Positions 7,919 through 14,536 of a stretch of 17,083 nt of DNA are shown here, piece by piece. The position numbers and the translations under genes are program-made. This stretch comes from Burkholderia diffusa (GTDB taxonomy: Bacteria > Pseudomonadota > Gammaproteobacteria > Burkholderiales > Burkholderiaceae): the NCBI RefSeq assembly GCF_902499115.1, contig NZ_CABVPN010000053.1, forward strand, positions 1-17,083. The letters are read 5' to 3'. Numbering within the stretch: the first letter of the stretch is position 1; each line of letters begins with the position of its first letter. Below the pieces are notes generated by a model. It made no database searches. It saw only the letters and a list, made by a program, of their open reading frames with translations, and was not told the origin of the DNA.

Positions 7919-9602
7919 TGTGGCGGCTAAGTTGTAATGTCCGCTTCTGGCTAAGTTCAAATGTCCGTTTTTCGACCCATCGTAAGCTGATCGGCCGCTG
8001 GGAATCCAGCGCTGGAGGCTTCGATGGCAGCGACGGAACGGATCACGATGACGATGCGCGAGCTGGACAGGTTCAAGGTCATTCAGGACGTCGCGGACGG
8101 CAAGCTTCAGCCGTGGCGCGCGGCCGAGCGACTCGGGCTGACGACGCGGCAGATCCGGCGACTGGTCGGCCGATTGCGTGATCACGGGCCGCAAGGTCTC
8201 GTGTCGCAACGGCGCGCGAAGCCCAGCAACAACCGATTGGATAGCATGACGGCTGATCGGGTGCTGTCAATCATCCGGGATCGCTACGCGGACTTCGGTC
8301 CGACGCTGGCCTGCGAGAAGCTGTACGAATGCCACAACATTCGGCTGGCCAAGGAAACGGTCCGCAAGCTGATGACCGACGCTGGCCTCTGGGTGCCGCG
8401 CCGGCAACGCCCGCCCAAGGTCTACCAGCCGCGAGCGCGTCGGGCATGCCTGGGTGAACTGATCCAGATCGACGGCAGTGACCATCGATGGTTCGAGGAT
8501 CGGGCGCCGGCCTGCACGTTGCTGGTGTACGTCGACGATGCGACGAGTCGGCTGATGATGCTGCACTTCACGCAGACCGAATCGACGTTCAGCTACTTCG
8601 AGGCGACGCGAATGTATATCGAGTGCCACGGCAAGCCGGGGGCGTTCTATAGCGACAAGTACAGCGTGTTCCGCAACGTAACGCCAGGCAAGACTGGTAA
8701 TCGGGTAACGCACTTCGGCCGCGCGATGTACGAGCTGAACATCGACACGTTCTGCGCGAACAGCAGTCCGGCCAAGGGGCGAGTCGAGCGAGCACATCTG
8801 ACGTTGCAGGATCGCTTGGTCAAGGAGCTACGACTGCGCGGGATCAACACAGTGCCGATGCCAACGCTTACGCGCCCTCCTTCATCGCCGCTTACAACAC
8901 ACGTTTTGCGAAGCCGCCGAAGAGCGATTTCAATGCGCACCGGCCGCTGCGGGCCGATGAGAGTCTTGACTTGGTGCTGACGTGGCGCGAGCCGCGGAAA
9001 GTGACGAAGTCGCTCACGGTGCAGTACGACCGCGTGATGTATTTGCTGGACGATACGCCGGAGAATCGGCAACTGATTGATCGAACGATCGAGGTTTGGG
9101 AGTACCCGGATGGGCGCATCGAACTCCGAACGGAGGGTCGTGTGTTGCCCTGCAGGCAGTACGACCGGCTGGCCGAAATCGATCAAGGTGCCATCGTCGA
9201 ACACAAGCGTCTGAGTCACGTACTACAGATCGCGCAAGCGCTTCAGGCGCAACGCGATAACAGCCGAATCGGTAAGGCACCGTCTCGAACGCATCGAGGC
9301 GATTCGACTAAGACGAATCGCAACACCACTCAGCCGAACCAAAAGAAGCAGCGTGAGTTCACGCAGACCGATGTCGAGAAAGTGATCGTGGATCTCGCCG
9401 AACGCAGACAGGTCCAACAGCCCGCGCGCAAACCTGGCCGTCGGTCTGCGAGGGGCAGTGACGCAAGCGTAAGCACCCTGCCCGTTCAGGATCAGCTCTT
9501 CGACACTGCGTGATCTATAACCCAAGACAAACAAGCATCAAGCCCGTAAACCCGGACATTTCAACTTAGCCGAGAGGCGGACATTTGAGAATGGCTTTGA
9601 CA
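7919..9602. mobile_element. ISNCY-type (IS1202-like) insertion sequence
   Basis: The two ends align as imperfect inverted repeats of about 49 bp, both beginning TGT: after 18 variable bases each has ATGTCCGC, then GGCTAAGTT and AAATGTCCG. The ends are therefore placed at 7919 and 9602. The element carries one plus-strand transposase, which is frameshifted. I find no convincing target duplication: the 27 bp on each side do not match, so the flanks may have rearranged after insertion. Confidence 0.75.
8024..9513 (+). pseudogene. ISNCY-family DDE transposase, frameshifted
   Basis: The N-terminus MRELDRFKVIQDVADGK, with WRAAERLGLTTRQIRRL, is the HTH of this family, and QIDGSDHRWFEDR, FYSDKYSVF and KGRVERAH carry the three DDE catalytic residues. 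The frame is intact to about 8850, where GINT is followed by a wrong-phase reading to a stop at 8978-8980. In the next frame AYAPSFIAAYNTRF then LTWREPRKVTKSLTVQYD continues the normal family sequence to a stop at 9511-9513. The shift lies at about 8851-8853 and looks like a one-base gain or two-base loss. There is no obvious slippery heptamer, so an inactivating mutation is more likely than programmed frameshifting. The DDE core is complete upstream of the shift. Translation may start at 8048 rather than 8024. Confidence 0.85.
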
Positions 9603-9643
9603 TTGATTGTAGTAGCTTTTTAGAAATGTCGTGTTCTAGCCAT
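9603..9643 (-). other. Flank between the two IS elements, with one of two 24-bp-spaced repeats
   Basis: This short stretch and 10561-10590 were contiguous before the IS5 insertion. Rejoined, they contain GACATTTCTAAA twice with a 24-bp period (minus strand). Read as protein the rejoined sequence continues the zinc-ribbon ORF as KRDISKWLEHDISKKLLQS. Read as DNA, evenly spaced copies near an element end resemble the multiple transposase-binding repeats of IS21-like ends. Both readings are possible. Confidence 0.35.
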
Positions 9644-9646
9644 TTA
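9644..9646. repeat. IS5 target duplication TTA, left
   Basis: TTA directly outside the left inverted repeat, matched by TTA at 10561-10563 on the right. A 3-bp duplication is usual for the IS427 group of IS5. Confidence 0.75.
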
Positions 9647-10560
9647 GAGACGGTTTCATAAAGGCTGTTCGGCGCGCCGGAGGGTATTCCAGCAAATCAG
9701 GCAGCAACCGAGTTTGAGGAACGCCCCGTGAATGTCGGCGCGACGCTCGAAACGAATCCGGAGGCGACGGAAGTGATGCAACCAGGCATGTGTGCGTTCG
9801 ACGACCCAGCGATATTTGCCCAGGCCGCTGCCATGTTCGGTACGGCGCTTGGCGATCACCGGCTCGATACCGCGATTGCGCAATGCTCGTCGATGTCGCT
9901 CGGAGTCGTAACCGCGATCGGCGTAGACAACGCGCGGTCTCTGCAGCGGGTGGCCGCGCAATCCGCGAATCGGCGGAATCGCGTCGATCAGCGGCAGCAG
10001 TTGCGTGACGTCGTGGACGTTCGCGCCGGTCAGGATCGCGGCAAGCGGGGTGCCGTTAGCGTCGGTGACGATGTGGTGCATGGAACCGGGTCGCGCACGA
10101 TCGGTAGGGTTTGGCCCAGTTTTTGGCCCGCCCCAACGGCGCGAATCGATGATGAATCGACAGCGGCTCGCGAGAAGTCGATCTGGTCTGCTGCTCGCAG
10201 CTTCGCCAGCAGCAGTTCGTGCAAGCGGTCCCACACGCCTGCAGCCTGCCAATCGCGTAGCCGTCGCCAACACGTCACGCCCGAGCCGCATCCCATCTCG
10301 GCGGGCAGGTCGCGCCAGCGAAGTCCGGTCTTGAGAGCGAACAAGATACCGGTCAGCGCGGCGCGATTCGAAACAGGCAGGCGGCCCGGATTCTTCTCGC
10401 GCCGCGGCTTGGCTGGCGGCAGTAACGGCTCGATCAGTGTCCACAATTCATCGTCGATGATCGGCTTGCCCATCTCCTCGGCCTCGGTTGTTCCGATGCC
10501 TGAGGTTAACAGCTCGCCGCACAAGTTAACAGCCCCAAACAGCCTTTTTGAAACCGTCTC
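9647..10560. mobile_element. IS5-family (IS427-group type) insertion sequence
   Basis: The left end GAGACGGTTTCATAAAGGCT and the right end GAGACGGTTTCAAAAAGGCT (reverse strand) form near-perfect terminal repeats with one mismatch in the first 20 bp. TTA is duplicated on both sides. The 914-bp length, the two overlapping frames of one transposase and the 3-bp duplication fit the IS427 group. Being flanked by an exact duplication, it appears to be the younger of the two elements and perhaps still active. Confidence 0.9.
9656..10473 (-). CDS. IS5-family transposase, two frames joined by -1 frameshift
   Basis: OrfA starts at MGKPIIDDELWTLIEPLLP (10473; the open frame extends to 10524) and contains GLRWRDLPAEMG, the helix-turn-helix CWRRLRDWQ region and AVDSSSIRA with the first catalytic Asp. 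OrfB, open from 10444 and in the -1 frame, supplies HHIVTDANGTPLA, YADRGYDSE with the second Asp and KYRWVVERTHAWLH with the Glu, ending at 9656 (stop). The frames overlap around 10110-10130, where a CCAAAAAC run (T-tract at 10120-10124 on the plus strand) is a plausible slippage site. Switching there joins AVGAGQK to TGPNPTDRARPGS as in the family. Frameshift-expressed transposases are normal for IS427-group elements, so I treat this as functional rather than broken. Confidence 0.85.
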
Positions 10561-10673
10561 TTAGAAATGTCGCGTTTGGACCTCGGTAAGCTTGCCGGCT
10601 CGTCGAGCATGCCGTGAACGCTGCAATTACGTTCACCGTCACATCGCGGACAATGTGCCTTGAGCATCTCCAT
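10506..10673 (-). pseudogene. Small zinc-ribbon protein interrupted by IS5
   Basis: ATG at 10673 (or 10667) starts 18 bp after the stop of the 82-aa gene, behind GGGGAAAGCAGG. The product begins MEMLKAHCPRCDGERNCSVHG, a CxxC-x5-CxxH metal-binding knuckle, then MLDEPASLPRSKRDISK. At 10560 the frame enters the IS5 element and stops at 10506. Removing IS5 and one TTA, the frame stays open as KWLEHDISKKLLQS up to the ISNCY end at 9602. The gene was thus probably the next member of the minus-strand cluster, and two insertions destroyed or truncated it. Alternatively, the part beyond LPRS is old IS-end DNA and the gene was already cut. The function of this short Cys-knuckle family is not known to me. 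Confidence 0.5.
10561..10563. repeat. IS5 target duplication TTA, right
   Basis: Partner of 9644-9646, directly outside the right inverted repeat. Confidence 0.75.
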
Positions 10674-10691
10674 CCTGCTTTCCCCGTTCTC

Positions 10692-10940
10692 CTAGATGGG
10701 ATCGTTGGGCAGCCACATGAGCGCCCCATCGCGTTCGTTGCCGGCGATGGTCGAGCTGTGGCCTTGCTCGTCCACCGCAACGCAGCCAGGTTGCCAGTGT
10801 TCGTGGTTGCGCAACTCATTCACCCAACCCTGCACCTCCCCTTGAAACAGCACCACCACGCCTCCCTTGCCGACGTAGTTGCATTGTTCACGCCAACGGC
10901 GCGCTTCATCGAGATAGATCACCGAAGTTTTCGATTTCAA
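10692..10940 (-). CDS. Hypothetical protein, 82 aa, TTG start
   Basis: The frame starts with TTG at 10938-10940, overlapping the TGA of the upstream 132-aa gene (TTGA, 4 nt), which fits translational coupling. There is no in-frame ATG before residue 76. The product begins KSKTSVIYLDEARRWREQC, continues with GGVVVLFQGEVQGWVNELRNHEHWQPGCVAVDEQ and ends MWLPNDPI, so it reads as a compact beta-rich domain. I do not recognise the family. The ribosome site is weak, so expression probably depends on the gene before it. The stop TAG at 10692 is followed by GGAGAACGGGG and then the zinc-ribbon ORF. Confidence 0.6.
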   Translation of the reverse strand: MKSKTSVIYLDEARRWREQCNYVGKGGVVVLFQGEVQGWVNELRNHEHWQPGCVAVDEQGHSSTIAGNERDGALMWLPNDPI

Positions 10941-11335
10941 AGCTTGCCAGCACGCTTTAGCGCTTCGACAGCTTCAACGCAGTCAGGGTCGCCGCATTCG
11001 GCCATGCAGGCTAGGCAGTCGCCACCGCAGTTCACGCTCAGCGGATCTGCAGGTTGGTCAAGCGAGCGCCCACATGTCCGGCAAGGGTGACCCGGCAAGC
11101 ACTCGCGCTGCTGCCAATCTGTCCGCTCTACCCCGTACACCCGCTCGCCCTCATCGAACACTTCGCCGAGTGTGGCATACCAGTGCTCCGAAGTCGGAAG
11201 GGCATGTTCGATGGATTCGTATCGCATCAGAAAAAAGCTTCCATCGTTCAGCGGTTCAACTCCTACCGCCCACGTCGTTCCGGGCTCTCCTCCACGACCA
11301 TCGAGAGACTTTCGCGTCACCGCCCACAACGGCAT
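10937..11335 (-). CDS. Cys-rich putative zinc-binding protein, 132 aa
   Basis: The first 75 residues form a compact N-terminal part (MPLWAVTRKSLDGRGG, TTWAVGVEPLNDGSFFLMRY, WYATLGEVFDEGERVYGVER). The C-terminal third has eight cysteines in pairs: C79, C85 and C88 (CLPGHPCRTC), then C103, C107, C110, C114 and C119 in VNCGGDCLACMAECGDPDC. This is a zinc-ribbon or knuckle pattern that I have seen in small hypothetical proteins of proteobacteria, without a known role. GGGAGC 6 nt upstream of the ATG is a fair ribosome site. The gene lies 45 bp after the 234-aa gene and overlaps the 82-aa gene by 4 nt, so the three form one transcription unit. Confidence 0.65.
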   Translation of the reverse strand: MPLWAVTRKSLDGRGGEPGTTWAVGVEPLNDGSFFLMRYESIEHALPTSEHWYATLGEVFDEGERVYGVERTDWQQRECLPGHPCRTCGRSLDQPADPLSVNCGGDCLACMAECGDPDCVEAVEALKRAGKL

Positions 11336-11380
11336 GCCTATGCTCCCAGTTTTCGGCGGTCAATCACCACAGCCAGTTGT

Positions 11381-12085
11381 CTAATAGTCGGCAATCATGC
11401 CGTGCCCGCGCGACGACCAGAACACCGCCCATCGGGCTGCGGACGCAATGATATGCGCCTTGCATGCCGGGCTGCCCTCGACGGTGCTGTAATCCTGATT
11501 GTCTGCAGGATAAGCGCGCATGTTTAGGACATGTCTCACGCCATGAGTTGCCGCAAAGGCACCGGCGCAGTTCATCAGCCGACGGCCATAATCTGCGAGT
11601 TGGTCCGGGAGATGGTTGAGCCAAGCTTCGTGGAGCAATTGCTCGCCCAGCACATCCTCACAATCACGAAAGAACTGTGCACGGAAACTCCATCGCTCCC
11701 ATTGGCCGCCGAGCGGAGCGTTGCTATAGAAAGGCAGGCCGTCGCTATCAGGCAGCAGCGCCATCACCCAGTAGCCATTGAACGACCGGACCCATTCCTC
11801 GACCGTCGGAGGCTTGTTTGGTGCATCTTCGTACTTCGAGCGTATCCAGTTATCGGCCTCGTGGTCGTAGCCACAGCGCGGCGGATTCAAGGTCTCATAG
11901 GGAGAGATCTGGAGCTCGAAAAAGCGACGTCGAACATCTTCCCCTTCGGTCTTGTCGACCGGTGAGAAGGCAAACGGCACGGGCTGCATCCAGTCCTTGG
12001 CCGTTCCGAGTTGGCCAAGACGACTGTAATACTCTACTTCCGCCCCAGGCTTGGATTTTCCGAGCGGGTTCCAGTCAAGTCCCAT
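11381..12085 (-). CDS. Hypothetical protein, 234 aa (MGLDWNPL-type)
   Basis: An intact frame starting at 12085 behind TAGGAAAATTGA, the same box as other genes of this cluster. The product starts MGLDWNPLGKSKPGAEVEYY and contains NPPRCGYDHEADNWIRSKYED, EEWVRSFNGYWVMALLPDSDGLP, a Trp/Phe-rich centre (GGQWERWSFRAQFFRDCEDVLG) and an acidic helix (EQLLHEAWLNHLPDQLADYGRRLMNCA). There is no signal peptide or membrane segment. The final part resembles WAVFWSSRGHGMIADY. The start MGLDWNP recurs among hypothetical proteins of Burkholderia and relatives as far as I recall, but no function is known to me. It is separated from the 123-aa gene by 115 bp holding a possible microprotein ORF. Confidence 0.65.
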   Translation of the reverse strand: MGLDWNPLGKSKPGAEVEYYSRLGQLGTAKDWMQPVPFAFSPVDKTEGEDVRRRFFELQISPYETLNPPRCGYDHEADNWIRSKYEDAPNKPPTVEEWVRSFNGYWVMALLPDSDGLPFYSNAPLGGQWERWSFRAQFFRDCEDVLGEQLLHEAWLNHLPDQLADYGRRLMNCAGAFAATHGVRHVLNMRAYPADNQDYSTVEGSPACKAHIIASAARWAVFWSSRGHGMIADY

Positions 12086-12112
12086 TCAATTTTCCTAACG
12101 TATCGTTCCGTT

Positions 12113-12190
12113 CTAGCAGTAACTGCACCAATACCATTTGCTAGTGCTGCACGGCACCGGACGGCCGTAATGCGGGCAGCGCTTCGTCAT
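12113..12190 (-). CDS. Possible 25-aa Cys-rich microprotein
   Basis: In the gap between the 123-aa and 234-aa genes, ATG at 12190 opens MTKRCPHYGRPVPC, followed by STSKWYWCSYC and a TAG. Four cysteines (5, 14, 22, 25), with a terminal CxxC and a CPxxG start, resemble a miniature zinc ribbon. It begins 10 nt after the previous stop. The ribosome site is weak, the only argument against it besides its length. It could also be the relic of a larger zinc-ribbon gene. Confidence 0.35.
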   Translation of the reverse strand: MTKRCPHYGRPVPCSTSKWYWCSYC

Positions 12191-12200
12191 CGCTGGGTTG

Positions 12201-12572
12201 CTACGCAACGACGTTTCCATCCGCACCATACAATTCGCAGTCGTCGCCCTGCACCCGCGCACCGAGCTTCTGGGCGATCTCCCACATTTTGGCGAGTATT
12301 TCGGCATCGGGATTCTTGACGACAACGTCACCTCTGCCGAAATCAAACCACGCCATGTTCCCGTTGGCTGCATGGCCCGAATACGCCACCCATACGGCCA
12401 GCCCTTCGCTTTCCACGCGAAGGACTGCTCCGCTGCCGACCTTGGCTTCGGCGTATCCGTCGAGGCGCATTTCTTCGTCCGATGCTACAAGATCCCGCCA
12501 CTCGTCAATGTCGATCTGCGGTTCGTCGTCGAACCAATTCGCTTTACGCGTGATGTGAACGTCGTATCCCAT
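12201..12572 (-). CDS. Hypothetical protein, 123 aa (MGYDVHITR-type)
   Basis: The product starts MGYDVHITRKANWFDDEP, then IDIDEWRDLVASDEEMRLDGY, a central AVWVAYSGHAANGNMAWFDFGRGDVVVKNPDAEIL, and ends with AQKLGARVQGDDCELYGADG. This start and the following Trp/Asp-rich stretch recur in small proteins of many proteobacteria, often in clusters of unknown small genes; I recall them as possible immunity-like proteins but cannot prove it. The start has TAGGAAAACGAGCTC upstream, a strong and cluster-typical ribosome site. The TAG of that box is the end of the corrected reading of the preceding membrane-protein gene, 12 bp away. Soluble, acidic, no Cys pairs. Confidence 0.7.
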   Translation of the reverse strand: MGYDVHITRKANWFDDEPQIDIDEWRDLVASDEEMRLDGYAEAKVGSGAVLRVESEGLAVWVAYSGHAANGNMAWFDFGRGDVVVKNPDAEILAKMWEIAQKLGARVQGDDCELYGADGNVVA

Positions 12573-12575
12573 GAG

Positions 12576-12588
12576 CTCGTTTTCCTAT
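12576..12588 (-). repeat. Repeated intergenic box ATAGGAAAACGAG, copy 2
   Basis: Identical to 16062-16074. It holds the TAG that ends the membrane-protein reading and the ribosome site of the 123-aa gene. Confidence 0.5.
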
Positions 12589-12835
12589 GGCCTTCCGATT
12601 AGATACAGCGAACCTGTCAGCGCGAGGACGATCGCGACAGCTAGGCCCCCACAACTTCCGACCAGAATCTCGTTGGCGTTTCTTCCCGCGAAAGAACCTG
12701 CCCGGCTTTCGTACGAATGCGGCCGCCGCGATACGTTGCGACACCGTACCAGGCAGCGAGTAGCACAAGCGGCAGAGCCGCGTCGTGAAATAAAAACCCG
12801 ATAAGCGCCTGCCTTTTCATCGCGTGCAATCTCAT
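12585..12835 (-). pseudogene. Two-TM small membrane protein broken by G-tract frameshift
   Basis: Starting at ATG 12835, which overlaps the TGA of the 72-aa gene by ATGA, the product reads MRLHAMKRQALIGF, a membrane segment at about 17-33 (AALPLVLLAAWYGVA), then TYRGGRIRTKAGQVLSREETP and TRFWSEVV, and stops at 12641 after GA. The next phase from the run of five Gs (12646-12650) reads GGLAVAIVLALTGSLYLIGRP to TAG at 12585-12587, a perfect second membrane segment followed by a short tail. Adding one G (six instead of five) restores a single two-TM protein of about 83 residues. Either the homopolymer was lost in the strain, it varies by phase, or it is a sequencing error. The role is unknown; the RTKAG segment between the membrane helices would face one side of the inner membrane. 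Confidence 0.7.
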
Positions 12836-13050
12836 CCCCGAATGCATCTGGCGATCGCCATCAACATCGACAGTACCGCGAAAAAGAGACAAGCCTTCCA
12901 GTTCCCAATGATTCGCGGCAACTTCGCGCGTTCATCCGCCGTCATGCCTCGTGCTCGGACGCCAAAGTAGATGAACGCGGCAGCCATTATCACCGGCACG
13001 ACAACGTCATACACCGGACCGAAGACTTGGCTTCCGTATGTCTGTGACAT
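12832..13050 (-). CDS. Small two-TM membrane protein, 72 aa
   Basis: The product starts MSQTYGSQVFGPVYD and has two hydrophobic segments at about residues 14-30 (VYDVVVPVIMAAAFIYFG) and 52-68 (KACLFFAVLSMLMAIA), linked by a charged VRARGMTADERAKLPRIIG loop, so it is a helical hairpin of the inner membrane. AGGAAAAAAGCAG precedes the ATG. The stop overlaps the start of the following two-TM gene (ATGA), a sign of coupled synthesis, so the two may form a complex. The small size and tandem position suit an accessory or immunity-type role, but I recognise no family. Confidence 0.65.
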   Translation of the reverse strand: MSQTYGSQVFGPVYDVVVPVIMAAAFIYFGVRARGMTADERAKLPRIIGNWKACLFFAVLSMLMAIARCIRG

Positions 13051-13096
13051 CTGCTTTTTTCCTGTCGCCGACCCTCGCCGACGTTTTCCGCTGCGT

Positions 13097-13348
13097 TTAT
13101 TCCTGACCGCCGTTTATGCGATATATCGTGTTGTCGACGTCTGCTTGCGCTCGCTTCAGGTGCGTACACAGTCCTTGCGGCTCTCCAGAGTCGCCACATT
13201 TGCTCGCGGCGATCGCCATCTGAATCTCTTCGTTCGCGGCACGAGCGGCCGCCAACTGCGACTCTTTTGCGTCGTCGGACGCTTGATGCTGGTTGCAACC
13301 ATATGCAAGCACTGAAATAAGCGCAACGATGTATGCGGCGGTTCTCAT
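13097..13348 (-). CDS. Small lipoprotein, 83 aa
   Basis: An N-terminal hydrophobic segment MRTAAYIVALISVLAYGC ends at Cys18, a lipobox-like LAYGC with a slightly unusual Tyr at -2. After it come a Gln/Asp-rich linker and a helical Ala/Glu-rich stretch (ESQLAAARAANEEIQMAIA), then a pair of cysteines in ASKCGDSGEPQGLC and a C-terminal helix. Asn19 follows the lipidated Cys, so the protein would go to the outer membrane by the +2 rule. The ATG overlaps the FRG gene stop (ATGA), so it is translated after it. A periplasmic partner to a cytosolic FRG protein is surprising and suggests an envelope-linked function or unrelated stacked genes. Confidence 0.65.
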   Translation of the reverse strand: MRTAAYIVALISVLAYGCNQHQASDDAKESQLAAARAANEEIQMAIAASKCGDSGEPQGLCTHLKRAQADVDNTIYRINGGQE

Positions 13349-14247
13349 TGGTCTTGGTTTCCGATGGCGGCGGCGTTGAAGCTGGCTGGAAGCAGATGAT
13401 GATCGCGTTCGTCCTGCTGGAACAGGTATTTGCAGTTCATGTGCCTGGCCAGGCCATCGAGATCTGGGAAGAGCGTGGCAGGCGTCACACCCGCTTTAGC
13501 AAGATCCAAGCGCATGCGGGCGAAGGCTTCGGCCGGAATCGTCACGTACTGCAAACGCTGCCAGTAGTCGTCCTCACACTCCAGCGGCTGAAATCTCAGC
13601 GTGTCGTTGTCGCCTGGATAGCTTCTATGCAGGGTGAAGTAGCCTTCCTGCGCAGTGATTCTCGGCGAAACATGGCTCGGGTAGACCACCCCCGTGCGGC
13701 TAACACGGAACGGTTGCGCGCTATTAGGGGACAGTACTGTGACCGGTGGGTCATAGGTCAACATCCAGACCGCGCCGTGGCCACCCGGCTCGGCGGGCGC
13801 TTGTACCGCGAACCATAGCGCAGCCAAGGCGCTGCCAGACCAGTCAAGCAGACGTGTCGCCATGCCATGGTGTTGCGCAATCGCCAGCCACTCCAGATCG
13901 CTCAGCTCTGCGTGGGGAAAATTCAGATACGGCAGTGCACGTCGTTTGAAGTCACTGAGCATCGATTGCTCGATGCCTGGCGTAAGGTCAAAAACCTGTG
14001 GCCGTGCGATGCCCGGTATCAACGTATGCTCCGCGGTGCGATGCCCGCGAAACAGTACCTGCGGATCCTCTGGCCAGAGCGGGTCATCAACTCGATTTGT
14101 GACTTCATGCAGGAACTCCGCGAGGGTGCATACGTCGCGCAGATGCTGCGTGTGGCGATAAGACCTCTTCTTCGGCTCCCCGGAGACGGTTTCGGCCAAA
14201 GATGACTCGGTCAGGCCATGATCGGCCGTATTCTCTTCCTTCTTCAT
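13345..14247 (-). CDS. FRG-domain protein, 300 aa
   Basis: Residues 65-70 read LFRGHR, the namesake Phe-Arg-Gly motif. After it, LEWLAIAQHHGMATRLLDWSG and ALAALWFAVQ at 119-149 form the second hallmark (QHHG with His126/His127, and LLDWS). These define the FRG domain (PF08867). Residues about 150-280 add a GAVWMLTYDPPVTV strand, the ITAQEGYFTLHR segment (a usual late FRG motif) and a tail containing FQQDERDHH. The first 35 residues are polar and probably disordered. AAGGAAAACTGG upstream of ATG 14247 is a good ribosome site. FRG proteins occur often in phage and defence islands; a biochemical role is not established to my knowledge. It is followed by the lipoprotein gene with a 4-nt overlap and lies 26 bp after the one-TM gene. 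Confidence 0.85.
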   Translation of the reverse strand: MKKEENTADHGLTESSLAETVSGEPKKRSYRHTQHLRDVCTLAEFLHEVTNRVDDPLWPEDPQVLFRGHRTAEHTLIPGIARPQVFDLTPGIEQSMLSDFKRRALPYLNFPHAELSDLEWLAIAQHHGMATRLLDWSGSALAALWFAVQAPAEPGGHGAVWMLTYDPPVTVLSPNSAQPFRVSRTGVVYPSHVSPRITAQEGYFTLHRSYPGDNDTLRFQPLECEDDYWQRLQYVTIPAEAFARMRLDLAKAGVTPATLFPDLDGLARHMNCKYLFQQDERDHHLLPASFNAAAIGNQDQ

Positions 14248-14273
14248 CGCTTCCAGTTTTCCTTGGTGTGTGA

Positions 14274-14522
14274 CTAAATCCGATCGAGGTCGTCGCGAGC
14301 CAGTTTGATCGCCTCCAGCCCATCGTCGGCGGCCGCAGTAGCCCGGGCATCACTGGCCAACGACGGTTTCAGCCCGATCAGCAAGCCATTCAACCGCCCC
14401 ACGAGACGGTTCACAACGACTACCGCTTTGTCACGCTTGCTTCGTTCTCGGCGTGCATCGACAACACCGTAGACCCCTACGAGAATGCCTGCGATACCAA
14501 TTCCCCACCCAATAAGGTCCAT
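14274..14522 (-). CDS. Small one-TM protein, 82 aa
   Basis: The N-terminus MDLIGWGIGIAGILVGVYGV is a Gly-rich membrane segment, followed by VDARRERSKRDKAV, which by the positive-inside rule leaves the C-terminal part in the cytoplasm. Residues 35-82 are an Ala/Leu/Asp-rich helix (RLVGRLNGLLIGLKPS to LEAIKLARDDLDRI). GAGAGAAAAACAAC precedes the ATG; the previous stop is 14 bp away and the FRG start 26 bp on. It could anchor the neighbouring FRG or 295-aa protein at the membrane. No family recognised. Confidence 0.65.
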   Translation of the reverse strand: MDLIGWGIGIAGILVGVYGVVDARRERSKRDKAVVVVNRLVGRLNGLLIGLKPSLASDARATAAADDGLEAIKLARDDLDRI

Positions 14523-14536
14523 GTTGTTTTTCTCTC

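Noticed and set aside
9656..10564. Plus-strand ORF of 278 codons across the IS5 element
   Set aside because: Antisense to the transposase with its DDE motifs and without any domain pattern of its own.
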